A stretch of 64,000 nucleotides of DNA from Sinorhizobium americanum (GTDB taxonomy: Bacteria; Pseudomonadota; Alphaproteobacteria; Rhizobiales; Rhizobiaceae): the NCBI RefSeq assembly GCF_001651855.1, contig NZ_LNQC01000037.1, positions 39,539-103,538 on the forward strand, read 5' to 3'. The position numbers were made by a program, and so were the translations under genes. Of the stretch, positions 8,824 through 17,403 are shown one piece after another. Positions within the stretch are counted from its first letter, which is position 1; every line of letters begins with the position of its first letter. The notes under the pieces are model-generated. The model was given only the letters and a program-made list of their open reading frames with translations. It was not told the DNA's origin and did no database searches.

Positions 8824-9930
8824 TCAGATGTCCAGCGTCATGACGACCGGGCAATGATCCGAGGCCTTGGGCCTGTCCCAGCCGGTGCGCGGGTAACGCT
8901 CCACCTCCTGCCCCGCGGGGAAGATCGTTCGGAATGGCTGGCCGGCGCGGACGATTTCCGGAATACGGCCGGCATTGCGCCGCGCGAGCGCCGGCGACAG
9001 CCAGATATAGTCGAGTTGGCAAAGGTGCCGTTCCTCCGGACCGCGGCTGTGGAAGAGAGTCCAGCGGTCGAGCAGCGGTCGTCTCGACACGGGATTCTCG
9101 ACGAATCCGTCATGGCTGAGAATATCGAGCGCGCTCGCCTCTTCCTGGCGCGGCACGAATTCGTAGCCGTTCCGCCGGTCGCCGAGGATGACCACCTTCT
9201 CCTGATAATCATTCATGTCCCCACAAATGGCGAACATCTTGTCCGCCGTATGGCCGCGGCCGAAGCGGCTTTCGATGACATGGCGCACCGCTCTCGCCTC
9301 TGCCACTCGAATGGCCATGGTGGCCCGCCGACCGTCGAGGCCATCGCGCGCCGGTCCCATCGACTTGAAATGCACCACGTAGAGCGTCAGCGGCCGGCCA
9401 CCGACCCGCAGATCCACTTCCAGGCAGTCGCGCTTGAAGATGCGATCGCGCGGGCGGTTGGTCAGAGCCAGTTCGTCGTTGAAGAGGCCGAGATCCTCAT
9501 AGGTCAGCGCCGCATGGCTCTTGACCTCCAGGCATTCGATCTTCTGCCCGTCGCGCGTCTCCTCGCGCGTCAGCACCGCCACGTCGATGCCGCGCGAGTC
9601 GTTGCCTTCGATCAGATATTTCTGCCGGTATCCGTTGCCGACCATGCGGAAGAGGTAGCCATATTCGAAAGCCTGCAGGGCCGCCATGTTATCCGCCTCC
9701 TGCAGGCAGAGAATGTCGGCGTCGCAGTCGGCGATGGCAAGCGCCGACAATTGTCGCGTGTCGTCTGTGTGGGCGATCGTGCGCGCCTCCTCCAGCCGCT
9801 GATACTCCGCCTCGCTGCGCACATCGAAAAGCCTCAACACCCGGTCCTGCTTGAGCTGGTTGCGGAAGCCGGAAAAATCGAACCGGCTCAGGAGGTTCTC
9901 GATATTGAACGTGGCGAGGCGAAGCGACAT
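8824..9930 (-). CDS. Endonuclease/exonuclease/phosphatase family protein
   Basis: A 368-residue EEP-superfamily metal-dependent phosphodiesterase. The fold's motifs appear in order: N in TFNIENL near the N-terminus, E in CLQEADN, the catalytic GDMNDY, and the terminal ASDHCPVV with the general-base His. These are shared by DNase I-like nucleases and phosphatases, so the substrate (DNA, RNA or a small phosphodiester) is open. No signal peptide is seen, suggesting a cytoplasmic enzyme. It heads a two-gene unit with the NUDIX hydrolase, consistent with nucleotide or nucleic-acid housekeeping. Confidence 0.88.
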   Translation of the reverse strand: MSLRLATFNIENLLSRFDFSGFRNQLKQDRVLRLFDVRSEAEYQRLEEARTIAHTDDTRQLSALAIADCDADILCLQEADNMAALQAFEYGYLFRMVGNGYRQKYLIEGNDSRGIDVAVLTREETRDGQKIECLEVKSHAALTYEDLGLFNDELALTNRPRDRIFKRDCLEVDLRVGGRPLTLYVVHFKSMGPARDGLDGRRATMAIRVAEARAVRHVIESRFGRGHTADKMFAICGDMNDYQEKVVILGDRRNGYEFVPRQEEASALDILSHDGFVENPVSRRPLLDRWTLFHSRGPEERHLCQLDYIWLSPALARRNAGRIPEIVRAGQPFRTIFPAGQEVERYPRTGWDRPKASDHCPVVMTLDI

Positions 9931-9963
9931 CGGGCCATCCGCAGTTGGAAATGCCGCGGAGAT

Positions 9964-10073
9964 TAGAGCATTTTGCAGTCAGGTGGAAACACCTGACGTC
10001 GCACAAATGCGGCAAAAACAAACAGATAGAACGGCGGCGCGAACGTGTGTGAGCGCAACCCGCCCGTTGGCGT
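9964..10073 (+). repeat. Intergenic repeat family A, copy 1
   Basis: Contains the hairpin TCAGGTG-gaaa-CACCTGA (9979-9996), then a conserved run reading gcacaaatgcggcaaaaaca and a GC-rich tail ending in gagcgca. Near-identical sequence occurs at 57391-57482 in opposite orientation and, diverged, at 49197-49285. Dispersed palindromic elements of this kind are common between rhizobial genes. It lies just downstream of the CHAP-like gene and upstream of the EEP gene. Confidence 0.75.
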
Positions 10074-10104
10074 CCGATATCGGCGGGACGGCCCTATGTC
10101 CGTC

Positions 10105-10548
10105 CTATCGTCTGACGGCGACCACCTGGCCGCGGCTGAAATAGGACAGTTGCACCCTCCCCGATTGATTGCCGCCGATCACCCGGGCGGTCGATTTCGA
10201 CAGCGTGGACAGGATGCCGACATGGTAGTTCCGGCCGGTTCTGACCACGATGACGTCGCCCGGCCTGGCATAGGAAAGCCTGATCGGTGCGCCGAACCTC
10301 AGCCAGGACCGCGCAAAACTGTAGCTCTGCGGCGGTTGCCGACCGGCTTTTCGGGCGATCATGCCCATGAAGTGTCCGCACCAGGGCGTGCGTGCCGGAT
10401 TGATGCCGAGGGCAGCGCGCAGCCGCTTGTTGTTCTTCACCTCATGCAGTCCCGCATATTGCTGCGCCTGGGCCAGCATGCCCGCGGACGCGGTCTCGGG
10501 TGAGGTAAGCGCGACAAATGCCGCAGTCAGAAACGCCACAACCTTCAT
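10105..10548 (-). CDS. Secreted CHAP/NlpC-P60-like peptidase (TIGR02594-type)
   Basis: A 147-residue exported protein starting at 10548 with AAGGAGA upstream. Residues 1-22 form a signal peptide ending TASA. The mature part has a Cys in TPWCGHF (C57) and a His in NYHVGIL (H109), the Cys-His arrangement of CHAP/NlpC-P60 amidases, plus ARPGDVIVV between them. The family typically cleaves peptidoglycan peptide bonds in the periplasm. It is monocistronic. A cell-wall turnover role is inferred from the fold; no binding domain is attached. Confidence 0.8.
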   Translation of the reverse strand: MKVVAFLTAAFVALTSPETASAGMLAQAQQYAGLHEVKNNKRLRAALGINPARTPWCGHFMGMIARKAGRQPPQSYSFARSWLRFGAPIRLSYARPGDVIVVRTGRNYHVGILSTLSKSTARVIGGNQSGRVQLSYFSRGQVVAVRR

Positions 10549-10815
10549 GATTCGGGTCTCCTTTATGCGCGGACCGGCCTCATGCCGGCTTGCGCCGCTC
10601 TGCGTCTCCGACCATCGCACCGGGTTCGCCCTCCTCCGACACGCAAATTTTGCGCGCGCAAAGAGCCGTCCGCGCTCGGGAGAGCTTCCCGAGCGCGCGA
10701 ACGAAAACTCCGGTATCAAAGGGCTAGAGCGTCCTTGATCGAGGCGCACGACAACCCCAGGCTAACCCCGGGGAGGTCGAAACTTTGCATGGCTCCGCCC
10801 GAGAGCGGTACCGCA

Positions 10816-10919
10816 CTACAGCGCCGCGCGTCCTATCAGACGCGCAAAGGTCGCTGTAGCACTTTGAATTGCTGCATGTCTTTGTTCTTAAATCGAGGTC
10901 GATTTAAGAAGACATGCAG
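10816..10919. repeat. RIME-like element with two palindromes
   Basis: The first palindrome runs 10816-10859 (CTACAGCG arms around a GACGCGC stem). The second runs 10872-10919, with arms CTGCATGTC/GACATGCAG and an inner stem TTCTTAAATCG-aggt-CGATTTAAGAA. A roughly 100-nt unit of two large palindromes matches the described layout of Rhizobium-specific intergenic mosaic elements. A shortened relative occurs near 21547. Confidence 0.7.
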
Positions 10920-11416
10920 TTAGCAACCACGCAAACTACACCACGCCTTCGCTACGACGTACGAAAGACTCTCTAGCGCTTTGAGGCTGCACGTCTTCTG
11001 TCGCCGAAAGCCCGGGCACGGGTTCCAGCTTGAAGTTGCAGCCGGCCTGCGAACTGCAATGGCCGTGCCCCAACCTGATGGCGGTCGATCAACGAGAGAT
11101 AAAATTCCCCTGCCAGCCGTTGGTCAGCGGGCAGAACTTTGCCGATGAGGTGCAGCGAAATTGTGGCAGAGATCGCGCCCAACATGCGAGAGGCGCGCAT
11201 TTCTAGCCCGTCGGGCTGGATCGGCCCAAAAATGGCGCGTCTTCGTCGAGAAGTACCGAGATTTTGTGCACGTGCAATTGCGCCGCGCCACCCGCGGCGC
11301 GCGTGTGGCGGCGCTGTGCGAGCGCGGCTATTGCTATAGGCTGCGTGCCAGCGCCGCACTTTTCCGGGGTCCATGCGCGATAGAGGACAGGCCCTTCGCT
11401 TGAGGCACGATGAATC

Positions 11417-11446
11417 ATGGGGCGGGATGCGACCATCCCGCCCCAT
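11417..11446 (-). terminator. Hairpin terminator after the RTX gene
   Basis: A perfect 13-bp inverted repeat, ATGGGGCGGGATG and its complement, with a 4-nt loop, 30 nt past the stop codon of the RTX gene on the minus strand. There is no long U-run after the stem, so Rho-independent action is likely but not certain. Confidence 0.6.
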
Positions 11447-11476
11447 TTGCCGATCAGACCGGGTAGGCGCACCCGC

Positions 11477-14392
11477 TTAGAACATCGCGAAATCGCTGGT
11501 CGAGAGCGTCGTGACGCCCTTCAGGATGGCGACGAGTTCGAGGTCCGCCTCGGTGCCCTTGCCGTCGGCGTCGAACCAAAGCCGGCCGGTGTCGCTTTCG
11601 AACAGGAAGGTTCCCTTCGTGCTGGTCGCCACCGGATCGGCACCGACGACGAGCGTGACGGTCGCGTCGCCGGCGGCAATGCCGTAGTCGCTCTTGTCGA
11701 GCAGCAGCTTGTCCTGTCCGCGGGTGAAGTCGGTAATGACGTCGCCCTCACCGTCCCGGCCGGAGCGGTCGAAGACGAACAGGTCGTTGCCGGCACCGCC
11801 GGTCAGCCAGTCGTCGCCGGCGCCGCCGTTCAGTCGGTCGACTCCGGATCGGCCGTCGAGCACGTCGTCGGCCCCGCCGCCGTTCAACGTATTCGCCGCC
11901 GCGTCGCCGCGGATGACGTCGTCATTGGCGCTGCCATTGATGATCTCGAAATTCTTCACCGTCAGGCCCTGCGCCATGCCCCTGTTCGAGGCCTGGTTCT
12001 GAAGGTCAAGCACGACCGAGATGTCGCTGGTGTCCTTGAACGAGAGCGTGTCGGTGCCGATGCCGCCATCGAAGACATCGGTTCCGGTGAAGACGGTGCG
12101 CGTCAGCGTGTCATTGCCGGCGTCGCCGAACAAGCTGTCGCTGCCGGCGCCGTCGGTGAGCACGTCATGGCCGTCGCCGCCGCGCAGCGTGTCGTTGCCG
12201 CCATTGCCCTCGAGCCGATCGCTAAGCTTGCCGCCGGTGATCGTGTCCTTGCCGGCGCTGCCGAGATAGTTCAGCACCTCGAAGCCCTTGAAGGAGGTGG
12301 TCGTATCGACGGTGGCGCTGCCGGTCGCGAAGCTGAAGGCGATGTCCTTCGTCTGGTTGCTCGCATCGAGGTCGAGCGTGTCGGTGCCGGTGCCGCCATC
12401 AGCCGTGTCGCCGATCCCGGCATAGACGCGATCGTTGCCGTCTTCGCCGGAGATATTGTCGCGGCCGCCATAAACACCGACGCCGTCGCCTGACAGCGTG
12501 TCATTGCCGAGACCGCCCCTCAGCGTATCGTTGCCGAGATTGCCGGCGAGCACGTCGTCGCCGGCACCGCCGGTCAGGCTATCGTGGCCGCTGCCGCCGT
12601 GCAGCGCGTCATTCAATGCGCCGCCGACGAAAATATCGTTGCCGCTGCCGCCGACGAGTTTCACACGCTCGATGTTCTTGACCGTCACCGGCGCATTGCT
12701 GACGGTGACCGAGGGGGCGAGCTTGAAGGTGATCCCGGCGGTGTACTTGGAGAAATCGATCGACGCGAAATCCGTACCGGTGCCGCCATCGAGCGTCAGC
12801 TTGCCGGTCGATGCGCTCCGCGCGAACGAGTCGTTGCCGGTGCCGAGATCGACCGTGTTGTGACCAATCACGCTGCCGCTGTCGCCGACGCTGACCGTGT
12901 CGTCGCCGTCGCCGGCCTTGATGACATTGGTGCCGCCAAAGTCGATGAGGCGGTCATGGCCAGCACCTGAAGAAAGATTGTCGTTTCCGGTGCCGCCATC
13001 AAGCACGTCGGAGCCGGCGGTGCCGATCAGCGTGTCGTTGCCGGCATAGCCGGAGAAATTGACGCTTTGGGCAGTGCCAACCGACTTGACGACGTCATTG
13101 CCGGAGCCGAAGAGCACCTGGTAGCGCTCGAAATTCTTGAGCGATGTGCTCTCCGACAGCGTAGCGCCGGCACCCGTTGCAGAGAAGCTCAGATCCGCCG
13201 TAGCCGTGCGACGGTCGACGGTCACGTGGTCGGTCCCGAGACCGCCGTCGCCCTTGTCCGCCCCGCCATCGCCCAGTTCAACCCGGTCGTTGCCGTCGCC
13301 GGCAACGACGCTGTCCTTGCCGAGACCGCTCTTGACATGATCGTCACCGGCACCGGCATTGACGATGTCGTCGCCCGCCGCGCTGTCGATGATGTCGGTG
13401 CCGGTGCTGGTGGTGATCGTGTTGGCGCCGGTGCCAGTCGCGGTGATGGTGTAGTTCTCCATGCCGATGAACGTGGTGCCGCCGGCGAGCGTGTTGACCA
13501 GCGTCGCCGCCTTGGCGGCGAAATTGCCGGTAAAGTTCGTCAGCACCAGGCGGTCATTGCCGCCGGCATCGGTGATCGTGTCCTTGCCCTCCCCGTAACG
13601 GTAGGTGATCGTGTCGTTTCCTGCCCCGCCCTCGACCTTGTCGTCGCCGGCACCGCCATCCAGCGAGTCGTTGCCGACGTCACCGAAGAGACTGTCAAAG
13701 CCGATACCGCCGGATACGGAATCGTCGCCGGTGCCGCCGCGAACATCGTCATTGCCGGCGTCGCCGGAAAGGAAGTCCATTCCCTGGTCCCCGGTGAGAA
13801 TATCGTCATCGTCGTCGCCGTTGATGAAATCCGTCCCATAGCCACCCTTCAGCGTGTCCTTGCCGAGCCCGCCCATCAGGAGGTCTGCGCCGCGACCGCC
13901 GGTCAGCTTGTCGTCGCCGGCCCCGCCGGTGAACATGTCGCTATAGTTGCCGCCGGTGATCGTATCGGCGAAATCGGTCCCGGTGATGCTGAAGGCTTCG
14001 ACATTGGTGGTCTTGATATTGCCGACCAGCGTTTGCGGGGCGATCCAATCCTTGATCGCGATGTTCACGCCAGCGGTAAGGTCGGAATAATCGACCATGA
14101 GACGATCAGTGCCCGAACCGCCGTCAGCGATGTCGCCGGCGCCGGAAAGCGGCACGTCGGCCATGATCGTGTCCTGACCGGAGCCGCCATTGACGGTATC
14201 GCTTTCGTCGCCGCCGTCGAGAAAATCATTGCCGCTGTTGCCGTTCAGCGTGTCCTGGCCGGTGTCGCCCATGATGAAGTCACCCTGGAACGAGCCGCTG
14301 AGCGTATCGTTGCCGCCCATGCCGAGGATCTGGTCTGCGCCGAAATCGCCATTCAGCGTATCGGCATTGTCGCTACCCGGTATCATTCTCAT
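11477..14392 (-). CDS. Large RTX (hemolysin-type calcium-binding repeat) secreted protein
   Basis: A 971-residue protein made almost entirely of RTX nonapeptides (GGxGxDxLxG blocks), interrupted by 40-60 residue beta-rich spacers. ATG 14392 is chosen because AGGAG sits 6 nt upstream. There is no N-terminal signal peptide. The C-terminus has the RTX end domain (GDVITDFTRGQDKLLLD) followed by about 60 residues, typical of type I secretion substrates. Known: RTX blocks bind calcium and fold outside the cell. No catalytic domain is visible, so a structural, adhesive or matrix role is more likely than an enzyme. No type I secretion genes lie in the window. Confidence 0.9.
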   Translation of the reverse strand: MRMIPGSDNADTLNGDFGADQILGMGGNDTLSGSFQGDFIMGDTGQDTLNGNSGNDFLDGGDESDTVNGGSGQDTIMADVPLSGAGDIADGGSGTDRLMVDYSDLTAGVNIAIKDWIAPQTLVGNIKTTNVEAFSITGTDFADTITGGNYSDMFTGGAGDDKLTGGRGADLLMGGLGKDTLKGGYGTDFINGDDDDDILTGDQGMDFLSGDAGNDDVRGGTGDDSVSGGIGFDSLFGDVGNDSLDGGAGDDKVEGGAGNDTITYRYGEGKDTITDAGGNDRLVLTNFTGNFAAKAATLVNTLAGGTTFIGMENYTITATGTGANTITTSTGTDIIDSAAGDDIVNAGAGDDHVKSGLGKDSVVAGDGNDRVELGDGGADKGDGGLGTDHVTVDRRTATADLSFSATGAGATLSESTSLKNFERYQVLFGSGNDVVKSVGTAQSVNFSGYAGNDTLIGTAGSDVLDGGTGNDNLSSGAGHDRLIDFGGTNVIKAGDGDDTVSVGDSGSVIGHNTVDLGTGNDSFARSASTGKLTLDGGTGTDFASIDFSKYTAGITFKLAPSVTVSNAPVTVKNIERVKLVGGSGNDIFVGGALNDALHGGSGHDSLTGGAGDDVLAGNLGNDTLRGGLGNDTLSGDGVGVYGGRDNISGEDGNDRVYAGIGDTADGGTGTDTLDLDASNQTKDIAFSFATGSATVDTTTSFKGFEVLNYLGSAGKDTITGGKLSDRLEGNGGNDTLRGGDGHDVLTDGAGSDSLFGDAGNDTLTRTVFTGTDVFDGGIGTDTLSFKDTSDISVVLDLQNQASNRGMAQGLTVKNFEIINGSANDDVIRGDAAANTLNGGGADDVLDGRSGVDRLNGGAGDDWLTGGAGNDLFVFDRSGRDGEGDVITDFTRGQDKLLLDKSDYGIAAGDATVTLVVGADPVATSTKGTFLFESDTGRLWFDADGKGTEADLELVAILKGVTTLSTSDFAMF

Positions 14393-14910
14393 TCGTTTCT
14401 CCTGAGTATTTGTTGGCACAGAGGCTTCGTTCGCCAGCAGGGAGCGGCGTCGAAGCGGATTCTGATTTTTGGAAATGTTGCCCGGCCGAAAGCCGGACCA
14501 AAGGTTAGGACGGCACTGTCATTAACGATTCTTGTTCATAGCCTTGCCCCTCAATTCCGGACGACTTACGTCCATGTCCGTCATATTGTTCAGAAAAAAT
14601 CGTCGCGGTGTTCCCATGGATACAGCCGGAGATGGGCGAAGACTTTACTTCAATCGTAAGAATATCGCCTACAGAGTGAGCGGATCATGCTGAAAGACTT
14701 GAGTTTCTTTCCCGTTTGTGATGCACGTTGTACTTTACTCTGACGCGACAATGGCAGTTCCCAACGTTCCTTCCGAAACCTGCTCCGCGCTGCCGCACGC
14801 ATATTTCACCGCTTGGCGCCGAGGGCGTCGCGCGCTTCGAGGCCGCTTGTCGCACTGGTGCGCATCCCAATTGAAAATTGAACAACAGCCATTCGTGAAA
14901 AGAGCGTGAA
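14393..14910. other. Divergent intergenic region, RTX gene and BTAD regulator
   Basis: About 520 nt between two divergent genes, less GC-rich than its surroundings in the first half. I see no gene and no clear operator. It probably contains both promoters; a direct link between the regulator at 14911 and the RTX gene is possible but only suggested by the arrangement. Confidence 0.4.
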
Positions 14911-16935
14911 ATGAACGAGGTACCGCGGTTTTCAGAGAATTTCCGTGGGTTGCAGATCGAGTTCAATCTGCTGGGAGGATTCGCTGTGCGCTCTCCCACC
15001 GGTGAGGCACTGATCCTGCCGACCGCCAAGACTCGGCTTCTCGCCGCCTATCTGGCTTTGTCGGCGGGCCAGTATCAGGCTCGCTCCAAGCTGTGCGCGC
15101 TTTTCTGGGAGGACCGGGGCGCTGAGCAGGCGCGGGCAAGCCTGCGCAATGCGCTGGCGGCGATCCGCGCCGTCCTGGGCGATCACATTCTGATCGCGAA
15201 CCGCGAGGCGGTCATGCTCGACCCGAATTTCGTATGCACCGACGTCGATGAACTCAAGTCGCTCATGGGCCGAACCTCGGCCACCGCGGAAGCCGAGACG
15301 GCGCGACGCTTGGCCGCTGAGCTTTTGGAAGGCCTGACGGTCTCGGGGGAAGAGCTGACGGAATGGCTCGAGTTCGAGCGGACGCGATGCCGCAATCTAT
15401 CGGAAGCATTGCTTTCCACGACTGCTGAACAGCTTGCCGAGCACGGCGACGAAGCGGCAGCCGTGGCGCTCGCCCAGCAACTGGTCGCACTCGACCCCTT
15501 TCGAGAAAAGAGCCATCGATTGCTGATGCGCCTCTACGCACGCCAAGGGGAGCGTTCGCTTGCCGCAGCGCAATTCCAGACCTGTCGCCAACTGCTTGCC
15601 GACGAGCTCGGAACCGCGCCCTCGCCGCAGACCGTCGCTCTGGCCCATGAACTATCGTTGGACGCAACGCCCACGCGGGAAGCCAGACGCCTGGAGGTCG
15701 CACCCTCCCCCATCCAGCAGAAAGCAGCACGCGGTGCGGATACCGATTTCCGCATTTCCATCGCCGTCTTGCCATTTCTTCGTCCGGCGGAGGATGCCGA
15801 TCAGTCGTTCCTGGCGGAAGGGCTCGCCGAGGATTTGATCAACGAGCTTTCGCGTCACAAGGATTTCCTCGTCATTGCCCGCCAATCGACCTTCGCCTTC
15901 GGCGCCGGCCCGCGGCTTGCGGAGCACGCCGCCCAAGCTCTTGATGTTCGTTATGTGCTTACCGGAAATCTTAGGCGTCGGGGAGATGATCTGAGCCTCG
16001 GCGTCCAGCTCATCGACACCGCTACCCACCGCACCGTCTGGGCCGAACGCTATGCACGCAAGCTCGAAGAGCTATTCGCGGTTCAGGATGAAATCGTCGG
16101 CCTCATCATCACCGCCGTCGACGCAGAAGTGCGTTCGTCGGAGCGCGAGCGGGCTCTGCGCAAACTGCCCGAGACCATGGATGCTTGGGAATTTTTCCAC
16201 CGCGGCCTCTGGCATGTCTACAATTTCTCCATGGACCAAATCGAGGCGGCGGAGCACTACTTCAGGCGCGCGACAGAGCTCAATCCGCGTTTTGCTCTCG
16301 GACATGCCGGCTTGGCGCAGGCAGCGGTGGTTCGCGTTGTCTGGCAAATGTCGGACGACATCCCCGCCACACTTGAGTCTGGCCTCGTGCATGCCCGTCA
16401 TGCCGTAGCCCTCGATGGCGCCCACCCCTACCCGCACGTCATGCTGGGGAGGCTTCTCACCTGCCGGGGCGAACTCGGCCTTGCGCATGACCACCTTCGC
16501 ATCGCGACAGAGCTTAACCCGAGCTACGCCCACGCCCATTACGCGGTGGCGCAGGTGCATATCTGGTCGGGTCAGCCGGCCGAGGCCCTGCCCCACATCG
16601 ATCGCGCCATCCGTTTCAGTCCGCGCGATCCCCTTCTCAGCATGTTCATGACCGTGCGTTCGGTCTGTCTTTTTCTGATGGGCGACATGACTGGTGCGGA
16701 GGCCGCAGCCCGAGCTGCGATCGGTCGCCAGGCGCGCGAAAGCTGGTCGCGCCTTGGGCTCGCCGCAGCACTCGTCGAGAGCGGTCGGACCGACGAGGCA
16801 CGGGCAGCCGTAGCCGAGGCAAAAGCGCTGATGCCGAACCTGTCAATCGCCAATCTCGACAATCTGATCGGGCGAATGGCATCGGCGCCGCGTCAGCGCA
16901 TCATAGAAGCATTGCAACGGGCAGGCCTCCAATAG
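14911..16935 (+). CDS. BTAD (SARP-like) transcriptional regulator with TolB-like and TPR domains
   Basis: A 674-residue protein. Residues about 17-110 form an OmpR/SARP-type winged helix (FNLLGGFAVRSP, then LCALFWEDRGAEQARASLRNAL). Residues about 115-250 are the bacterial transcriptional activation domain. From about 282 (ISIAVLPF) to 400 there is the TolB-like domain found in many cyclase-TPR proteins, and the rest is TPR (blocks such as RATELNPRFALGHAGLAQA). It shares its second half with the proteins at 26979 and 52245 but carries a DNA-binding head instead of a cyclase. It sits between the RTX gene and the LuxR gene. Targets unknown. The ribosome-binding site is weak. Confidence 0.85.
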   Translation: MNEVPRFSENFRGLQIEFNLLGGFAVRSPTGEALILPTAKTRLLAAYLALSAGQYQARSKLCALFWEDRGAEQARASLRNALAAIRAVLGDHILIANREAVMLDPNFVCTDVDELKSLMGRTSATAEAETARRLAAELLEGLTVSGEELTEWLEFERTRCRNLSEALLSTTAEQLAEHGDEAAAVALAQQLVALDPFREKSHRLLMRLYARQGERSLAAAQFQTCRQLLADELGTAPSPQTVALAHELSLDATPTREARRLEVAPSPIQQKAARGADTDFRISIAVLPFLRPAEDADQSFLAEGLAEDLINELSRHKDFLVIARQSTFAFGAGPRLAEHAAQALDVRYVLTGNLRRRGDDLSLGVQLIDTATHRTVWAERYARKLEELFAVQDEIVGLIITAVDAEVRSSERERALRKLPETMDAWEFFHRGLWHVYNFSMDQIEAAEHYFRRATELNPRFALGHAGLAQAAVVRVVWQMSDDIPATLESGLVHARHAVALDGAHPYPHVMLGRLLTCRGELGLAHDHLRIATELNPSYAHAHYAVAQVHIWSGQPAEALPHIDRAIRFSPRDPLLSMFMTVRSVCLFLMGDMTGAEAAARAAIGRQARESWSRLGLAAALVESGRTDEARAAVAEAKALMPNLSIANLDNLIGRMASAPRQRIIEALQRAGLQ

Positions 16936-17403
16936 TCGGGCCTTCGTGCCGACAAAAGTCCTCCAATCTCATATCCGACCGCATTGCATTGCAGCATTCG
17001 GTAATTGACTGATATTGCTCGCCAGTCCAGGCAGGATCCTCGGCGCCGTGGAGTCCATTTGATGCAGTGCAAGGCAACTCCTCCGCCGGAATTTCAAGAT
17101 TATTCTGGAGGAATTGCTAAAATACATGTATCTTTCGAGCTAGATCGTCCCGGGAGGGGGAAAATCCCCGCGGATTGAACGAAGAGATAAGACTAATATC
17201 TGCTGCACCAAGCCCGGATTCACGCCTTCGGGCTAGCATACTATATTCTGCAAGAAGTCTTCTTTAACGCCCTGCGAAAGCAGACATTTTTCTATTAAAG
17301 GCCGATTGCTGCATCACTGATTTATCTCGAACAAATTGAGAACCAAATTTCTATTGCGTATGTCAACATTGAAAGGGGCGTTTTGTAACCGGAGTACTGG
17401 ACG
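16936..17403. other. AT-richer intergenic region upstream of the LuxR-type gene
   Basis: About 470 nt with no gene, noticeably richer in A+T than the coding DNA around it. It holds an AGCCCG/CGGGCT hairpin at about 17211-17235 and presumably the promoter of the gene at 17404. No defined operator is recognised. Confidence 0.4.

Larger units (their letters stand above)
10549..11476. other. Long gene-poor intergenic region with repeats
   Basis: About 930 nt with no gene I can support. It holds a two-palindrome element (10816-10919) and, near its end, a strong hairpin at 11417-11446 downstream of the RTX gene. The intervening 10930-11400 has open frames on both strands, but they are arginine-rich products of GC-rich sequence with no ribosome-binding site. 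Confidence 0.5.

Noticed and set aside
8323..9966. A 547-residue open frame on the plus strand
   Set aside because: It lies opposite the EEP and NUDIX genes, is rich in Arg/Ala/Pro without any motif, and has no ribosome-binding site. It is a by-product of GC-rich codon use.
10973..11446. Open frame of 157 residues in the long intergenic region
   Set aside because: Arg/Ala-rich, overlaps a terminator hairpin, lacks a ribosome-binding site and resembles no protein I know.
13067..14659. A 530-residue plus-strand frame across the RTX gene
   Set aside because: It is the antisense of glycine-aspartate repeats, which naturally reads as Val/Ala/Ile-rich repeats; no start signal or family match.
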